NCBI RefSeq assembly: GCF_001039355.2
Contig: NW_019775773.1
Span: 124,001 to 188,000, forward strand
Direction: 5' to 3'
DNA: 64,000 nucleotides
Source: Lingula anatina
Lineage: Eukaryota > Brachiopoda > Lingulata > Lingulida > Lingulidae
Under the pieces are notes generated by a model. The model did not search any database. It worked only from the letters and a program-made list of their open reading frames with translations, and was not told the DNA's origin. Numbering within the stretch: position 1 is the stretch's first letter; each line of letters begins with the position of its first letter. Both the position numbers and the translations under genes were made by a program. Positions 52,201 through 62,204 of the stretch are shown here, piece after piece.

Positions 52201-53190
52201 GCATTAATCCATTTTCCCTTTTAAAACAGTATCATATCTCAATAAAATAATAATTTCACTGAAGCAACATCTTGTGAAAAAAAGTCAAGAAAAGGAAAAG
52301 CCTAATTCCCCTTACTGTCAGGCTATAACACCTGTGCATAAAACAACACCACTAAGCTACTGTATGTATATCCCATGAAACACGACTTACAATCATGAGT
52401 ACAGGTATAAAGGTTTTATTATCAATAATTCAGGAATCCTATGCTGTATAAAATCAATATCATCAGTAAACAGCATAATGCCCAGGATCGATTTCTGAAA
52501 CCCCTAAGTTGTGACACAAATTAATTCACTAGTATTGTGAGAGCTGCATAAAGCACAGAATGACAATCAGTTCAGTTGAATATAATGGTGGCCTCAGAGC
52601 AAGAAACTTCAGGTTGATATTTTAGCATACAAACATTACAGAATGTTACATGTTGCTATACTTTGCACTTTTTTCCTGTCTTTTCTTTGTTTTCCTTATA
52701 AATTGTATACTGTACCTGGAGTGATGAACTTGACAGAGTCCGTGTTCCCATAGATGTCAAATACAACCCAAAGAGGTATATTTGTGGGCAAGGCATTAAG
52801 CAGCACTCCACGATGTTCATTATTGACAAAATAATGCAACTGCCCCTCTTCATTGATGTAAAATGTAATGTGGTTGCCATTCTTGGCATACTGTTCACTA
52901 ACTCCCCTTGCCCAGTAGCCTGGTTTATTTGTCAGATCTGGACATACATAACGAGGAAGGGAAGCGGGATTCAGTTTTGCTGGGTCATTCGAGGTCAGGC
53001 CTATCCGTATCGCCCCACTCCATTCAGACCTGTGTGACACTTCAATGCAGAGTTTTTCGTTGATCTTAACTGGTTGGGAACTAAAGGCAATTCCATTGCA
53101 GAAGTGTTCCTTTCTGGTGGCCACAGTCTGGTCTTCTGAAAGCACCACGGCCGTGCCATGGATACGGTGAAAGCGGGGCTTGATGTGCAT
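30243..53190 (-). CDS. NHR-Roc-COR-Death-TIR ROCO protein with C-terminal CaaX box
   Basis: Using the second copy of the duplicated block, 20 coding exons join in frame to 1,263 residues: 52716-53190, 51543-51705, 49808-49947, 49379-49533, 48773-49027, 48454-48552, 47958-48143, 45455-45718, 44684-44890, 44346-44507, 43899-44043, 43391-43548, 42962-43066, 42636-42782, 41997-42069, 40673-40846, 40312-40485, 31422-31600, 30924-31101, 30243-30595. Domains: NHR (about 4-158), Roc GTPase (about 190-490; P-loop GRDGVGKT at 196-203, WDFAGQ at 383-388, THRD at 476-479), COR (about 492-900), Death (about 942-1027), TIR (about 1033-1150), a Ser-rich tail and the terminal CVIL. ROCO proteins are GTP-regulated dimeric signalling proteins; Death and TIR are immune adaptor modules. 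A role in innate-immune or cell-death signalling is inferred. The start is the ATG at 53188-53190, since an in-frame TGA lies just upstream. Confidence 0.9.
30924..31600 (-). CDS. ROCO exons: TIR domain
   Basis: Exons 31422-31600 and 30924-31101 encode a TIR fold: the first strand QIFISYQW (box 1), the BB-loop region SGYHCWMDIGQMGGGDQL, helix KIDEGIRSAK, strand VIIACVTPKY, box 2-like NRELSLGD and KPIIPVMFD. This arrangement matches the TIR subfamily common in invertebrate multidomain immune genes. By hand alignment the position of the SARM1 catalytic glutamate is Asn here. Phase continuity with the Death exon upstream and the tail exon downstream is exact. Confidence 0.88.
31834..31913. repeat. 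(CA)n and (GA)n microsatellite beside a splice donor
   Basis: A CA run (31834-31876) and a GA run (31881-31913) sit 11 bases from the donor of the second Death-domain exon. Confidence 0.9.
31925..40126 (-). CDS. ROCO exon block, copy 1 (probable unmerged haplotype)
   Basis: The same 14 exons appear again at 39972-40126, 39367-39621, 39068-39166, 38566-38751, 36962-37225, 36326-36532, 35968-36129, 35482-35626, 35007-35164, 34575-34679, 34244-34390, 33605-33677, 32292-32465 and 31925-32098. Every exon has the same length as in copy 2, and protein differences are few (for example D/G before YMDFW, GPA/GLA, FTV/FIV). No P-loop exon accompanies it. Introns match closely, and the copy ends at the N at 40164, so it is most simply the other allele. 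Confidence 0.8.
35743..35764. repeat. Poly-C tract
   Basis: Twenty-two C in a row in a ROCO intron; it is absent from the other copy (44160-44165 has only five). Confidence 0.9.
35760..35935. mobile_element. Degenerate hAT-like MITE in a ROCO intron
   Basis: Shares the internal blocks of the two intact copies (tctgtcggaagatggtc, aatggaggatggat, tttggaagtctgtcag) but has lost clear ends; the left end runs into a poly-C tract. The allelic copy is at about 44162-44300. Confidence 0.6.
38013..38040. repeat. 28-bp perfect palindrome in ROCO intron
   Basis: tgttaaaatctctt followed by its exact reverse complement. It forms the edge of a dispersed repeat that continues to about 38165 and recurs in SLC35D introns. 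Confidence 0.8.
40164..40164. other. Single-N assembly join C
   Basis: The N separates copy 1 (31768-40163) from copy 2 (40165-49568) of the ROCO exon block; copy 2 starts with cacattcatatg, as does 31768. Confidence 0.92.
40232..40296. repeat. (CA)n and (GA)n microsatellite, second copy
   Basis: Same location in copy 2; the GA run is about half as long as in copy 1, as expected for two alleles. Confidence 0.9.
40312..49533 (-). CDS. ROCO exon block, copy 2: Roc C-half, COR, Death
   Basis: Fourteen exons (listed under the gene) encode the rest of Roc with IWDFAGQAVYYTTHQ and ILIVGTHRDS, the COR domain with the typical FHHDLGVIIYYGE and TVILKPQWLIDMF blocks, and the Death domain split over two exons (40673-40846 and 40312-40485) with the W-x-x-L-A-x-x-L core DWTALAKRLG. 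The block sums to 2,304 nt, a multiple of three. All splice sites are canonical. It joins the P-loop exon upstream directly, so I use this copy for the gene model. Confidence 0.88.
44162..44300. mobile_element. Degenerate hAT-like MITE, copy in duplicated block
   Basis: Counterpart of 35760-35935 in the second ROCO copy. It lacks the poly-C tract and carries a deletion of about 20-30 bases in the middle. Confidence 0.55.
45029..45300. repeat. 137-bp tandem duplication in ROCO intron, copy 2 only
   Basis: The stretch from gaaaagaaaataaagcatat to the end of caaacagactctaacata occurs twice in tandem here but once in the first copy (about 36676-36805). Confidence 0.7.
46325..47476. repeat. Segment unique to ROCO copy 2, with internal direct repeat
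   Basis: This 1.15-kb intron stretch is missing from copy 1. It contains two direct repeats of about 210 bp (46853-47062 and 47255-47464). No coding frame of note. Confidence 0.6.
49808..51705 (-). CDS. ROCO exons: Roc P-loop and switch I
   Basis: Exon 51543-51705 contains RTRLMLLGRDGVGKTSL, a G1/P-loop with all Gly, Lys and Thr residues intact. Exon 49808-49947 contains STDGIDLS, matching the switch I/G2 region of Roc domains, with Thr 221 as the likely Mg-coordinating residue. These two exons are present once only, outside the duplicated block, so the assembly holds a single P-loop. The encoded sequence after switch I becomes charged and repetitive and belongs to an insertion in the GTPase domain. 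Confidence 0.88.
52716..53190 (-). CDS. ROCO exon: Neuralized homology repeat (NHR) domain
   Basis: A single exon encodes nearly a whole NHR domain: FHRIHG at the start, FCNGIAFSSQP, WSGAIRIGLTSNDP, LPRYVCPDL, PGYWA and the closing PLWVVFDIYGNT. These are the hallmark blocks of Neuralized and NEURL proteins, where the domain binds partner peptides and membrane lipids. The exon acceptor follows a long pyrimidine run near 53248, leaving a 57-base 5' UTR stretch before the ATG. The donor lies after the CCAG ending at 52716. Confidence 0.92.
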
Positions 53191-53920
53191 CCTTCTATCC
53201 TTAGATCTTCATTTTCTTAAGGCAGCCCATCTCCATAAGAATTTAATCTGAGTAAAAGAAAAAAAAGAACTGTATGTGACAAGGCAATTCATTATGATTT
53301 AATCACTTGCAATGAGGAATCCAACATATCAGAACTTCTATAAATTAAAGACTTCCTCTATTGAACTCCGTTCACAAAGTCAAGCCACGATGAAGCTACA
53401 GGATGGTATTATAATTTATTACTTTGAAATGTGCTAAAAATATAATCCTTGGCAAAATGTTGCGAAGAAGTATTAGCAGACATATTCAGTTTCCTGAATA
53501 TAATACTGGTAAGTACAAGTCATTTCAAAGATAACATAAAAGCATCGTTTACTATCTATTACAGTTGGTGAGATTAACTACCGGTCTGAGGCAATTAACC
53601 AGAGAATTTGGCATCTTACTAGTTCAAAAAAAAGGTACTTCTCAAAGTTAATACTTTAACCAGTATAATGGGAATGTTGGTGATTGTTTGAGAGTATTTT
53701 TCCAATACCAATAACAATACCCATTACAAATCCCAACTAGTAAAATTTGATTCCAACTTGTAGTTTTCTGAAGTCATCAAGTGCAGCCACGAAAACAATG
53801 GTGACAAAAATTAATCAATTATTTGGTTCAAAGATTCAATCGTACAAACACACTTATTGAGGTTGTAACCTATGTTGTCACCCTCTACGAAAAATTAATG
53901 TCACAAAAACAGGCACTGGT

Positions 53921-54088
53921 CAGGGGCGGATCCAGAGCTATATACTGACAGTCTTCCAAATTATCTTTGTTGATTCATCCTCCAATTTTGACCGTCTTCC
54001 AACATGAAAAATTGGATACCCGTCAATGTAAACTTGAAAATCTGACCGTCTTCTGGAAGACCCAGAAGACGGCCTAAATCCGCCCCTG
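53921..54088. mobile_element. hAT-like MITE, copy 2 (168 bp, opposite orientation)
   Basis: Reverse-complement relative of the element at 4395-4571, from caggggcggatcc to ccgcccctg, flanked by the 5-bp direct repeat ctggt (53916-53920 and 54089-54093). It lies in the first intron of the ROCO gene. Confidence 0.78.
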
Positions 54089-54287
54089 CTGGTAAATATA
54101 ACGTCTGATGTTTGACCACATTTTACTTTCAACTGAACAAACAAGACAATTTCAGACTATGTATACACCTCTAAGTGCATTTGTGTATATATATATATAC
54201 AGTAAAAAGCAGGTAAGGCCAGGTTACATATAAGTCTCAGGTTACAGGTTGTTCATAATTGCTTGACCTGGCATATACCTTATGATA

Positions 54288-55957
54288 CTATGACACTAAT
54301 CTGTAGCTTAGCAAAACCCATCAAACTTAAAGGTATACAATTGAAAAGGTCTCCAAGTAATTTTTTTTTCTATTTAGAATTACATACCTGCAAAGCTGCA
54401 CATTTTTCCCCATTTAGACCTTACTAAGGATAAAAAATCCATCAAATAAAAGTGCCATATACAAATATTTCCTTCTGATATGTATAGTTAGACAGGGTGG
54501 GAAACACTTACAACTAAACCGTTTAACACAAATGGCATAAAACATTAAATGTAAGTACAGGGATAGGTCTAGCAATGTCCCGTAAATAAGAGAAAATAAC
54601 TTTTTTTCCAAGGATAATATGTTTCGGCAGAAAAATCCAAGAAAGGATACTTCAAACTCTCTTAAATTTTTAATGTTAAGTTTTCAACCCCATTCTTTGA
54701 GAAAAAAAGCCAAAGGGACACATGTTAGAATTCAGTAAATTTTACTGACATTTGTTTATAAATACATTCTCAGGAACTATGACAACATGTGAAACCAAGT
54801 AAAAATACTTTCCTTCTTGGCAAAGCTGGGCCTGGTGTTCATTATTAAGACCGATTTAAATCAAACTAAAATACATACATTCTTATAAAAGAAATGGGTT
54901 AACAAAGTAATATTCGATGAAAACAAATGTCCTATGGCTTCTATGAATTTATGGTGGACATCTAGTAACATGATCAAAAAAAATTAAAAAGTGCTGGTGT
55001 TCTATATATTCATGATGTACTAATATACTCATCATATCTTTGTCACGACAGGACCCCTTTTTGATTTCACACTAGTTAATAGCTTCACTAGAGCCTTCAA
55101 ATCTTCAAAATTAATATCATCAAAANTCTATGACACTAATCTGTAGCTTAGCAAAACCCATCAAACTTAAAGGTATACAATTGAAAAGGTCTCCAAGTAA
55201 TTTTTTTTCTATTTAGAATTACATACCTGCAAAGCTGCACATCTTTCCCCATTTAGACCTTACTAATCCATCAAATAAAAGTGCCATATGCGAATATTTC
55301 CTTCTGATATGTCTAGTTAGACAGGGTGGGAAACACTTAAAACTAAACCGTTTAACATAAATGGCATAAAACATTAAATGTAAGTACAGGGATAGGTCTA
55401 GCAATGTCCCGTAAATAAGAGAAAATAACTTTTTTTCCAAGGATAATTTGATTCAGCAGAAAAATCCAAGAAAGGATACTTCAAACTCTCTTAAATTTTT
55501 AATGTTAAGTTTTCAACCCCATTCTTTGAGGAAAAAAAAAGCCAAAGGGGCACATGTTAGAATTCAGTAAATTTCACTGACATTTGTTTATAAATACATT
55601 CTCAGGAACTATGACAACATGTGAAACCAAGTAAAAATACTTTCCTTCTTGGCAAAGCTGGGCCTGGTGTTCATTATTAAGACCAATTTAAATCAAACTA
55701 AAATACATACATTCTTATAAAAGAAATGGGTTAACAAAGTAATATTTGATGAAAACAAATGTCCTATGGCTTCTATGAATTTATGGTGGACATCTAGTAA
55801 CATGATCAAAAAAAATTAAAAAGTGCTGGTGTTCTATATATTCATGATGTACTAATATACTCATCATATCTTTGTCACGACAGGACCCCTTTTTGATTTC
55901 ACACTAGTTAATAGCTTCACTAGAGCCTTCACATCTTCAAAATTAATATCATCAAAA
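54288..55957. repeat. Tandem duplication D, non-coding
   Basis: Two copies of about 0.83 kb separated by an N, inside the large first intron of the ROCO gene. Confidence 0.88.
55126..55126. other. Single-N assembly join D
   Basis: The N separates copy 1 (54288-55125) from copy 2 (55128-55957) of a non-coding segment within the ROCO 5' intron. Confidence 0.9.
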
Positions 55958-57023
55958 TTTGTTGACCTACATCTGTCAAGTTTTTTGGTCTTGCTTCTGG
56001 CACAACAACACTTAAAGGGAAAGCACTGGTACAACAACACAAAAAAGTAAGTTCACGTACCACCTTTCATTATAACAACCAGGTTCTTTTTTTTTTCTTA
56101 CACAATATTTTATTCTAATATACACATGTCAAAAGAAGTGAGTAATTTTTTTAATTTAGGTTATTTTGGGTCACTTTTAAAGTGATAAAAAATTCTGAAC
56201 AGGGAAAGACTTCATTGAAAAATTTCAGCTAGAAACTGGTAAACTTTGACTTCTGATAAATGAGTGTATTCCAATTAAATGAAATACTAGGTACCCCTGT
56301 TTTAAACCAAGGCAGACATGACTAACATTCAGACTAATACTTACCAGATTTAAGTTGACTGCCATGGCCTGAATTGGACCAAATTTTTGACATGATTTTA
56401 TTGTGTTTCTTAGATATGTATATACACAACTAAAGTAAACATCACAACACTGCAACCCCTTTGATCAGCTGATGTTTTTTGAGGTCATGCCACTCTTTGG
56501 TTCACAAAATTGAAACCTGCCAAGCCATTTTACTCTTTTTTAAAATGACAGCACACCAGACAAGTGTCAAGTGTCAGACAAGTGTATGCAAGATTCATAA
56601 TCACATATATGTTGTAAGATCATAATCAACAATGTGGCAATGGCAGTGGGAGGAGCTGGATAAGTTGTTTGTCTAAGCAACTTAGGTAGCCGCAAATTGT
56701 CAAACTTCAAAGTCAAAATGAATAGACAAAATTTGGACAAGTGTTTACATATCATTACTGCTATATTTGAGATATGATATTACGCCATTTAACTATGAAA
56801 ATGAAATAACTAATACCAATGCTACTAGTACTGCCAAACTATTGAATCTCATACATGTATATTATCTGGGGTAATCCAACAGACAATGTAGTACGGCATT
56901 TATTCTTTCTAATCATATAATGTACCGATCTCAACATATTGTAAAATGGTTCACATACAGCGTTAACACGCAAATGAAAGTAAGAAAAACATCCAAACTT
57001 AGAAATGAGCTTGGTTGACTTAC

Positions 57024-57200
57024 CTGTTGAGCCACTAAAGGTTAAATAAAAACACATTTCGTCGTAACTATTTAGCCAACAGTCCTCCATGTTGTTGATA
57101 TTAGTTTCGCTCCCGCGCACTTGTAACAGCGCAGGGTCGCTTAGGTTCACTTTAGAAACTGATTGTGTTAGATGAGAGTTAATGCAATTTGACAATTCTT
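57024..57200 (-). other. Probable 5' UTR exon of the ROCO gene with a short upstream ORF
   Basis: A strong donor (TCAACAG then gtaagt) ends this exon at 57024. The ATG at 57088-57090 opens a frame of 22 codons to the donor. Joined to the acceptor at 53247 it gives one Asp codon and then TAA, so it would be a 23-codon upstream ORF rather than the protein start. The 5' limit is uncertain; local GC and CpG content is raised near 57.05-57.15 kb, which would suit a transcription start. The splice to 53247 is inferred. Confidence 0.5.
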
Positions 57201-58500
57201 CATGTGAAGTGTATAATTGCCGTTTTATTTTACATACATATTTCTTTGAAGAAAAACGATGTGTTGCTTTGCAATTTTAGACCCTTGTATAAATTTTCGT
57301 ATATATGACTTCGTGCCGCACAGTGTCCTTTGTAAAAAAAGTGAAAGTGTTAAAAGAGGCTTTTTTGTGCAAAAAAGTAGGAGCTGGCATACGAGAGATG
57401 GAGGGAGGGGGCTACTGCAGTACATCGCGCAAAACACTGTGGTTTGCCTGCTTGAATTATTTTTTCACTGTCCTCAAGAGAAATGAATGAAGATGCATTT
57501 TTCCTCTGGTGAATATGAATCCCCTTTATCATCATCTAATCTAATGCGATTACTAGTTAATGGATCACTTGTGTTCCATAAATCCCATTCTACTGCATCA
57601 GGACTTGGATTTTACAGGTCAAATAAATTAATAACCTGGCTTTCATAGCCTTCCTCTATTTTTTCACTCTCTAAAAACAACGGTACAGTTTTTATGATTT
57701 TTTGAAAACCAATGTAGGGTGTGGGACTATTAACCCTCTCAATCCCCCTTGGTACATGTACTGAGTATATATAATCAAAGGTTCGTCTACTCAGTCATAA
57801 AATATGTACATCACTTAGCAGGGATGATACCAGTCCTCACTGAAAAAGTAGGAAAATTGGCAGGGGTTTCAGGGTACACAAATCACAAGAAAGACCCAAA
57901 TGACCCTGAAAAAGTCTCATCAGTGACTAAATCTCATCAAATGTTTCTACAACAAAGTTATATACATTGCATAATTTCTGCCTGGTCCCAAGCAACTACA
58001 ACTCCTCTTAATTTAAGCAAAAATATTTTATTAAACCAAACAAATACTGAATATATGGCACAATAATTAGTTGAAGCAACTTCCAATAACAAATTCTCAT
58101 CAAAACAAACATTAAAGAGAGGTATGTTAGAACCTTTTGCCCATGGCAATAAACACATTAACACTCAACATCTTTACATGTAAAGTACAAACTTAATGTG
58201 CTTCTTTCAACACAATGTACACTGGCATTAAAGTTTGCCTAACAATTTCATACAAATAACACAGAATATTGCTTTTTAAGAAAATTTAATGGAATGTGCT
58301 TTGGGCATGAAATGAGCATGCAGAGCTAGGGAGCCACTTTTACATGGCAAACAGATAAAAGAGCCAAACACAAATCAAACTCTGAATACCAAACAGGCTC
58401 TACCTACATCTGCCCATCATGTAGTAAAGAATGTCAATTACAAGTGTTTTTCATTAGAAGTTGAAACACCAAACTTAAACAGTTGTTTCACACTTTGATC
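57201..58500. other. Intergenic region between ROCO and methyltransferase
   Basis: Includes the methyltransferase 3' flank and, next to 57.2 kb, the likely ROCO upstream region. Short open frames only. Confidence 0.5.
58027..58032 (-). promoter_or_regulatory. Candidate polyadenylation signal of the methyltransferase
   Basis: Reads AATAAA on the minus strand, about 470 bases after the stop codon. It is the first clear hexamer noticed downstream; no transcript evidence is available. Confidence 0.3.
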
Positions 58501-61500
58501 TCAATCTTTTTTCACATTAGGTTTAAAAGCAACGATATGTATATTCATAGTCTCCGGCACTGGCACTGGATCGTTGGGGATGAAACCAGCCTTCTTCAAC
58601 AGCTCCATTGGTACCTCCATACCCATGGTGATTCCATGCCCCTCATGAGGGTTATAGAATCTTGGCTGGTTTTCCTCAACAGCAGACACTTCTTTAGAGT
58701 TGGCTTCAGCTGATTCTTCTTTCTTGGCATCGTCATGTCCAGTCTCCTTTTTGCCCTTGTGTGCATCAGCTGCCCCATGACTGCCTTTGTGACCCTTTGC
58801 ATGAGACTCCACGTGCTTGTGAGGATCATGACTTTTGTCTCCATGGCTAACTCTACGTGCTTTACCATGACCAGTCCCAGTGGCATCATGGCTGTTATCA
58901 ACATGGCCTTGTGTTTCACCTCCATGGCTGCCCCTGCGGCCTGCAACATGGCCAGCCCCAGCTGAATCATGTTGCTCATCATGACTCTTTACATCTGCTC
59001 CATGGCTTCCTCTCCTACCTTTGGCATGGGTGGCAGCATCATGTTTAGGTGCAACATGCCCATGACCATGAGCTTTCTTGTGCCCTACAGTGTGACCATG
59101 CCCATGTGCATGACCATGTCCATGACCATGCCCATGGCCATGATCCATTCCAGTGGAAATCAGCTTGAAGGCATAGAGTGGTATAGCTGTCCACTTCCCA
59201 ATGTTATCTTGCAGCTCATTGTGGATGTTGGAATCAAAGATGGAAAATATACCACCAGGCTTGAGGGCTTTATACACCCCGGTCATCATTTTCATGGGAT
59301 CCTCCAGATGATGGACTGCATTGGTAACAGTGCAGTAGTCCAGATACTCTATCCAAACTGCTGGCAAGTTTTCTGCACTGCCTGTTTGAAAGCTGGCATT
59401 CTTTAAGCCCATTGTTTCTGCTTGTTTTCTTCCAGGAGCCAGGATCTCATCTGTCAAGTCGATACCAATCACTTTACTTTTTGGATACATCTTTGCAAGC
59501 ATGTTGACATAGTTGCCTGATCCACACCCCAAGTCACACACCTTGATGCCTTTTTCTGAAGGAGTGAATAAATTATGCACATCAATTGTCAGAAAAAAAT
59601 AAAGGGAAGTGATTTTTATCTCAATATGTCATATACAAGGGACTTTATGTCCCTCTGCTCTTTGTGCTTTTTGTGATATAAAATTACTGCCACTGCCATT
59701 ATGCAACAGAAAAGTGCAAAAGAAAATGTTCAAAATTTCACTTGGCATAAACTTTCACATGCTGTGTCATTACATATACTCTATTAAGTCAACAAATGTG
59801 CTTTATATCGACAATGAACAAACTATTTTACTATAATGAGGGATAAATTGTATAACAGGAATTACAGCCTGCATGAGGTAAGAAACTATTGGATTTTGTT
59901 TGCATTGGGGAAGAACAACTGTTGCAATAAAAATCTCACCAAGCTTTGTCTTCAAACCAGGCACCTGTGCAATAATTTCTCTCAAGAAACTTGGAGAATA
60001 TTTCTTGTTGTTCTCCATTTCATAATGACTAAAGAATTGCTTCATTTGCTCATGCTTTATTCCCCCTGAAAATGAAAGAAATCTTAAAATCATTACTATA
60101 AAATCATAGAAGTAGGGTAGTTGCAAAGAATTCTAAGAAGGAGCACAGACCAACCTTCACACCAATTCCACACATTTTCATACAAAATCAAAATACTTAT
60201 TTCTATCTCAATCTTCCAAAAGAATGATTTTTTCCATTATATTAATTTTGACATCAGGTAAGGAAATGGTATGTTGCTATTTTAAATAACAGTCACACTT
60301 ATTAACATATTTGGCAAAATTGCTAGAATTAAAAAATATTTAATTTTCTTTACCTTTTGAATCCTTTTTGAATCCTTTCACTATATCGCCACTGCATGCG
60401 GCATACATAGAGAGCAGTTTGGTCGTACCGCCTAAATTGGCCTCCGTTGATTTTAAGGACTGCACTCTGTGTTTAGGCAAGAAAAAGAGGGTGTCACCTT
60501 CATGCAGCACCATATCAACAATCTTTGCTGTTACCATCAAATGAAGCCATGCCCTGATAAACCTGAACAAAACAATGACAATTACAATGAATATATGTAA
60601 ACACATTGCTCACATGCAGATAGATGATTTACAAAATGCTAAAAAAAAGTATAGTGGTGGCAATAAAATCATTCTTTATAAACAAATCTGCATTAACCTG
60701 CTTAACAATGTTATACAAGTTATGAACTATTCTGCATGCTTAACTAGAAGATACAACATTATTAGTTATTTTTTATCTACTATTTTATCCACAATTTACA
60801 GCAAAAATAAAGTGCATTCTTTTTTCTTGTTACATTTTCCTAATATCCCAATGCACATACTTCAAAGTGGTGATTATGCTTTTGAGCATCAAGTGGTATT
60901 GTATCAAAATTGACAAAAACCCTATTTTGTACACTATCATAGTTATTTCTGCTTAATTAACATTATATATCACCCAAAAACAATATAGAGACCTGTGCAT
61001 TTCAAATGCTGAAGTATCAAAACATAAAATTGAATGAATTTGAAGTTGTATTCTATTTTTAAAAAAACATGTGTCTAGAAAAAAAATCCATGGCTGTCCT
61101 AATTTTACACAGATCTACATTTAATTTTTATCATGTCTGTACTTTATGTAATAAAGTAATTTACAAATTGCGTTCCAATATATTTTGTTGTGATTCAGTC
61201 TTGGTAAATTATATATGACGTAAGAATATTTATAATTTATTTTTTATTTTTAAACTGTAACTCAAGGGGCTTTGTGCCTGGCTAATACTACACTAAACAT
61301 GTAAATATTTGAAGAGCATGCCCGTGACCTCATTTGCACCTCTGTATTGGGTCTGTACATAAAAAAGTGCTGCCTTGTTAATCTTACTTTAGTAGCACGC
61401 AAATTCACCATAAAGGACTGAAGATCATGAAGATGCAACATATAAGTACTTTGCGTCAGTTTTCGGTCTGACATGCTTAGTTTACATGTGAGGCCGAAAA

Positions 61501-61698
61501 CTTAGTAAAATAAGTATAACTAGCTTACTCTTCTTTGCAATCGGATGCATCAGCTATCTCTTGTGAGGTTTTCGGTTGATCAAATTTCCCCAAGATATCA
61601 AACAGCTTCAGCTCGTAACCCACGGCGATAAAGATACTGGTGTGGCCGTTTGATATCAAGGATCCAAGATTCTCCCTGAAAGATTCAGCTGTTTCCAT
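58501..61698 (-). CDS. SAM-dependent methyltransferase, Rv2258c-like, with histidine-rich insert
   Basis: Four exons join in frame to 519 residues: 61529-61698, 60354-60562, 59940-60065 and 58501-59555, each bounded by GT-AG sites. The ATG at 61696-61698 is the only in-frame methionine before an upstream stop. Residues 1 to about 125 resemble the N-terminal winged-helix/dimerisation region of Rv2258c-type methyltransferases (SVGHxxGLFD-like and EIAD-like stretches). Residues 172-182 carry the class I SAM-binding motif VCDLGCGSG, followed by an acidic ribose-binding strand (VIGIDLTDE) and the KALKPGG turn. The fold is then interrupted at about residues 307-463 by a His/Gly-rich and a K/E-rich stretch, and resumes with the last strands (KAGF, HIVAFKP). 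SAM binding is well supported; the substrate is unknown. It lies upstream of the ROCO gene on the same strand. Confidence 0.9.
58753..59142 (-). repeat. Histidine-rich, degenerate protein repeats inside the methyltransferase
   Basis: Residues of about 307-436 begin with alternating His-Gly dipeptides and continue as degenerate units of about 27 residues. Each unit contains a GRRGSHG or ARRVSHG core followed by a spaced run of SHD, HD and GH motifs. The DNA shows the matching CATG-rich direct repeats. The composition suggests transition-metal binding, as in His-rich loops of zinc transporters and nickel chaperones, but that is inference. The segment lies entirely within exon 4 and keeps the frame. 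Confidence 0.8.
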
Positions 61699-61920
61699 TT
61701 TTAAAGATTTTGTGCAACTGTTTACCGGCTGGTTTAGTCTGGTGTACGAGTTCAAGGCCAGCACCGTGTTTACCTCCTCGCTGTAGTAAACATATCGATT
61801 TTGTCACATCGAGGCTAAAGCGCTGTTTGACCACGGTTAGCCTAGTTTTTTTTTTTTTTTTATCAAGATAAGAACCACCCACCTTTCCCTACATAAAATT
61901 TTATTACATTATTCCCGCGT

Positions 61921-62042
61921 GGGGGGGGGGGGGGGGGGGGGATTCGGGGGTTCGAGAGGACGAGAGGACCGCCCCTGGGAAAAGGTCCACTCTGGTTAAA
62001 ATTTGATCTAATTACATGAAGTTTTTATTGGAAAAGGTCCAC

Positions 62043-62073
<31 letters not shown>

Positions 62074-62102
62074 CCCCCCCTTTTGAAGTTGCTGGGCCTG
62101 CC

Positions 62103-62142
<40 letters not shown>

Positions 62143-62204
62143 CTCTCAAGAAGATAAGTTCAGTCTTAGACGAATAAAAGAAATTTGGCGGGGGGGGGGG
62201 GGGG
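61921..62204. repeat. Cluster of homopolymers and (CT)n
   Basis: Contains poly-G (61921-61941), poly-A (62046-62071), (CT)n (62106-62139) and poly-G (62190-62204), upstream of the methyltransferase gene. Confidence 0.9.

Noticed and set aside
58596-58982. 128-codon minus-strand open frame overlapping the methyltransferase
   Set aside because: It is a shifted reading of the His-rich exon; its length follows from the repeat composition.
58969-59406. 145-codon plus-strand open frame
   Set aside because: Antisense shadow of the methyltransferase exon; Met/Cys-rich only because the sense strand encodes His-Gly repeats.
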